Assembly (NCBI GenBank): GCA_021851465.1 | Contig: JAJZDL010000136.1 | Location: forward strand, 1-7,779 | DNA length: 7,779 nucleotides | Source of the DNA: Acidobacteriota bacterium | GTDB lineage: Bacteria > Acidobacteriota > Terriglobia > Terriglobales > Acidobacteriaceae | Reading direction: 5' to 3' | In this document: positions 6,193 to 7,779 of the stretch, piece after piece | How positions within the stretch are numbered: the first letter of the stretch is position 1 | Layout: every line of letters starts with the position of its first letter | The notes under the pieces: generated by a model | Database searches by the model: none | Told to the model about the DNA's origin: nothing | What the model saw: the letters and a program-made list of their open reading frames with translations, nothing else | Program-made: the position numbers and the translations under genes

Positions 6193-7053
6193 TTATAAAT
6201 ACTTTCCCAGAAGCAGCTCCAGCCTCTCCCGAACTGACTGCGGGATCGACGCGCGGTCGGTCAGAACGGCAAATTGCAACGCTCTGGCACACCCGCAGTC
6301 CCTCTCTCGCGGCATCCTTGCCACCGCCGCGCGCACCACCTTCGCCGCATTTTCCGCGTTCTTGTGCAGCACCGCGACGATCTGCTCGACGGTCACGTCG
6401 TCGTGGCCGGCGCGCCAGCAGTCGTAGTCTGTCACCATCGCCATCGTGGCGTAGCATATCTCCGCCTCACGAGCCAGCTTCGCCTCCTGCAGGTTGGTCA
6501 TACCGATCACGTCCGCTCCCCAGCTCCGGTACAGGTTGGACTCTGCGCGTGTGGAGAACTGCGGCCCCTCCATGCACACATACGTCCCGCCACGCTTGCC
6601 CACCACACAAACCTCCGCGCAGGCCCGTTCGATGGCCGAACACACCGTCGCGCAGACAGGATCGCCGAAGCCCACATGCGCCACTATTCCGTCTCCAAAG
6701 AACGTCGCCACTCGAGCAAATGTCCGGTCGATGAACTGGTCTGCAATCACAAAGTCGGTCGGCTTGTGTTCTTCTTTCAGTGATCCCACCGCCGACACGG
6801 AGAGTATCCGTTCCACGCCCAGTTTCTTCATTGCATAGATGTTGGCTCGGAAGTTCAACTCGCTGGGCAGTATCCTGTGCCCACGCCCGTGCCGCGCTAG
6901 GAACGCCACCTTGCGCCCCTCCAATTCGCCCAACAGAAATGCGTCCGATGGCTCGCCGAACGGCGTCTCCACCACATGCTCGCGCACACCTGTAATCCCA
7001 GGCATGGAGTACAGTCCGCTGCCTCCGATAATGCCTATCTCCGCCGTCTGCAC
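6193..7053 (-). CDS. mtnP: S-methyl-5'-thioadenosine phosphorylase (MTAP)
   Basis: Cytoplasmic phosphorylase that splits methylthioadenosine, a by-product of polyamine and other SAM-dependent synthesis, into adenine and methylthioribose-1-phosphate. The 286 residues align along their length with human-type MTAP. Visible are GIIGGSGLY (7-15), TPFGEPSDA (30-38), the phosphate-site RHG (54-56), LPSELNFRAN (62-71), DQFIDRT (105-111), MEGPQFSTRAES (161-172), WGADVIGMTN (178-187) and MVTDYDCW (206-213). The aspartates in TDYDCW (Asp209, Asp211) are characteristic of 6-aminopurine MTAP rather than guanosine/inosine phosphorylase. I chose GTG 7053-7051 because AAAGGG lies nine bases upstream and the conserved strand starts six residues later. 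In-frame ATG 7095 and TTG 7125 give extensions with no family match. No mtnA, mtnK or other methionine-salvage gene is in view, so the fate of methylthioribose-1-phosphate is unknown. Confidence 0.95.
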   Translation of the reverse strand: MQTAEIGIIGGSGLYSMPGITGVREHVVETPFGEPSDAFLLGELEGRKVAFLARHGRGHRILPSELNFRANIYAMKKLGVERILSVSAVGSLKEEHKPTDFVIADQFIDRTFARVATFFGDGIVAHVGFGDPVCATVCSAIERACAEVCVVGKRGGTYVCMEGPQFSTRAESNLYRSWGADVIGMTNLQEAKLAREAEICYATMAMVTDYDCWRAGHDDVTVEQIVAVLHKNAENAAKVVRAAVARMPRERDCGCARALQFAVLTDRASIPQSVRERLELLLGKYL

Positions 7054-7120
7054 TCTGCTCGTCCCTTTCTGTCCGCGCCACGCGCGCCAACCCATCACAT
7101 TCACTACTGCATCGCAGCGA

Positions 7121-7140
7121 GGCAATCGTGCGCACTTGCC
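7121..7140. repeat. 20-base imperfect inverted repeat upstream of mtnP
   Basis: The outer arms GGCAA (7121-7125) and TTGCC (7136-7140) enclose the perfect palindrome GTGCGCAC (7128-7135). As RNA it could form a seven-pair stem with a two-base bulge and a GCGC loop. It lies between the stop of the right-hand gene and the mtnP start. No T-tract follows, so a terminator is doubtful. It could be a protein-binding site or chance in GC-rich DNA. Confidence 0.25.
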
Positions 7141-7152
7141 AAATAGTCTTCG

Positions 7153-7779
7153 CTACTTCCAGTTCAAAGTATATCGTCCCGTTGTGTCGAGCTTCGTCAA
7201 TCTCTCCGGGGCCATCGCAGCCTTCATCGTTCCAGCCAATGAAAAAATCTGCACCAGCGACATAGCTGGATCCGATGCGCCAACCCGCATTAGTCCACTG
7301 CTGCCATTCGTAACCACTTCCAGCGGTGCATCCGATTGCACGCTCGCTATACGGTCGCACAGCCTGCGCGCAAGCTCCAACGGAAAGCCTTCGCTCACAA
7401 AGACGCCCGTGCCCGAAACCGACAGCAGTACGTCGCCTTCCTCAGTCGAGTAGACCTGCTCGCTCGCGTCCGTCTCGTCCTTTGGACGCCGCGCCAACTC
7501 CGCGTACTTTCGCGGCAGCTCGTCGGCGTAGACGCGCATAAATAACCGTGCCGCATCCTCGCTCTTCCATTTCGAGTAATAGAGCAGGCCAATCGAAGCG
7601 GTTGAGTCCTTCTCCTCAGTCGTAGTCGCCGACCGCTTCTGCGCCGCATAGTAGATGCCACCGTTCCACTGCGGAGTCAGTTGCGCAGCAACTTCCTTCC
7701 CGCCAAACAACTCGGTCAGTATCTGTACGTCGAACTCTCCCATCACGCCCACGTCATACGGCGCATACTCTACGTCGAT
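7153..7779 (-). CDS. Unrecognised protein, C-terminal part (5' end beyond window)
   Basis: The frame is open from the window edge to TAG at 7155-7153, giving 208 visible residues; the true start lies to the right. I do not recognise the family with confidence. The segment has no membrane helix. It contains LTPQWNGGIYYAAQ followed about 20 residues later by IGLLYYSKWKSEDAARLF. This recalls the 'W-G-Y ... W-S-DA-F' pattern in the C-terminal region of predicted secreted or lipoprotein hydrolase-like proteins of Acidobacteria; the resemblance is from memory and weak. It then has a charged stretch, a beta-rich VLLSVSGTGVFVSEGF, an LARRLCDRI helix and a final YTLNWK. Internal GTG codons near 7752 are too close to the edge to be preferred over a longer gene. 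The 99-base gap to mtnP does not show whether they are co-transcribed. Confidence 0.7.
   Translation of the reverse strand: MDVEYAPYDVGVMGEFDVQILTELFGGKEVAAQLTPQWNGGIYYAAQKRSATTTEEKDSTASIGLLYYSKWKSEDAARLFMRVYADELPRKYAELARRPKDETDASEQVYSTEEGDVLLSVSGTGVFVSEGFPLELARRLCDRIASVQSDAPLEVVTNGSSGLMRVGASDPAMSLVQIFSLAGTMKAAMAPERLTKLDTTGRYTLNWK

Noticed and set aside
1..7779. CRISPR arrays, insertion sequences, tRNA/rRNA, toxin-antitoxin or defence genes
   Set aside because: I found no direct repeat series, transposase motif, cloverleaf sequence or defence-type domain. All coding space is taken by metabolic and membrane genes of uniform composition.

Overview
The window is about 60% GC, densely coding, and every supported gene is on the minus strand, so transcription runs from right to left. 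Gene content, codon bias and the style of the membrane glycosyltransferase and of the unrecognised right-hand protein suggest a soil-type member of the Acidobacteriota (Terriglobia, near Terriglobus/Granulicella/Edaphobacter). This placement is an impression from protein character and is not proven. There is no sign of mobile DNA, phage, CRISPR, rRNA or tRNA.

In transcription order (right to left): the C-terminal 208 codons of an unrecognised protein (7153 to beyond 7779); a methylthioadenosine phosphorylase (mtnP, 6193-7053); a PfkB-family sugar or nucleoside kinase (5153-6082); a large multi-pass family-39-type glycosyltransferase (3307 to about 5160) that overlaps the kinase stop; a 156-base gap; then a tight four-gene run of an MgtC/SapB-family membrane protein (2440-3150), a diaminopimelate epimerase homologue (dapF, 1575 to about 2438), an LD-carboxypeptidase (ldcA, 616-1578) and the N-terminal 201 codons of the murein-peptide ligase Mpl (1-603, cut by the window edge).

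The left half reads as a murein-peptide recycling and diaminopimelate module. LdcA trims the terminal D-Ala from cytoplasmic tetrapeptide, Mpl joins the resulting tripeptide to UDP-MurNAc, and the DapF homologue would supply meso-DAP. dapF and ldcA overlap by ATGA, and ldcA and mpl are 12 bases apart. The right half pairs MTA salvage (mtnP) with a PfkB kinase of unknown substrate, followed by the glycosyltransferase.

Most of the window is ordinary housekeeping sequence. The most unusual feature is the DapF homologue. Both positions that hold the catalytic cysteine pair of DAP epimerases are serine (codons at 2205-2207 and 1791-1793), while the rest of the substrate-binding framework is kept. 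Its start is also irregular: no ATG, GTG or TTG lies where family alignment expects the N-terminus, but an ATC codon preceded by AGGAGG does. I saw no evidence of a wholly new system.
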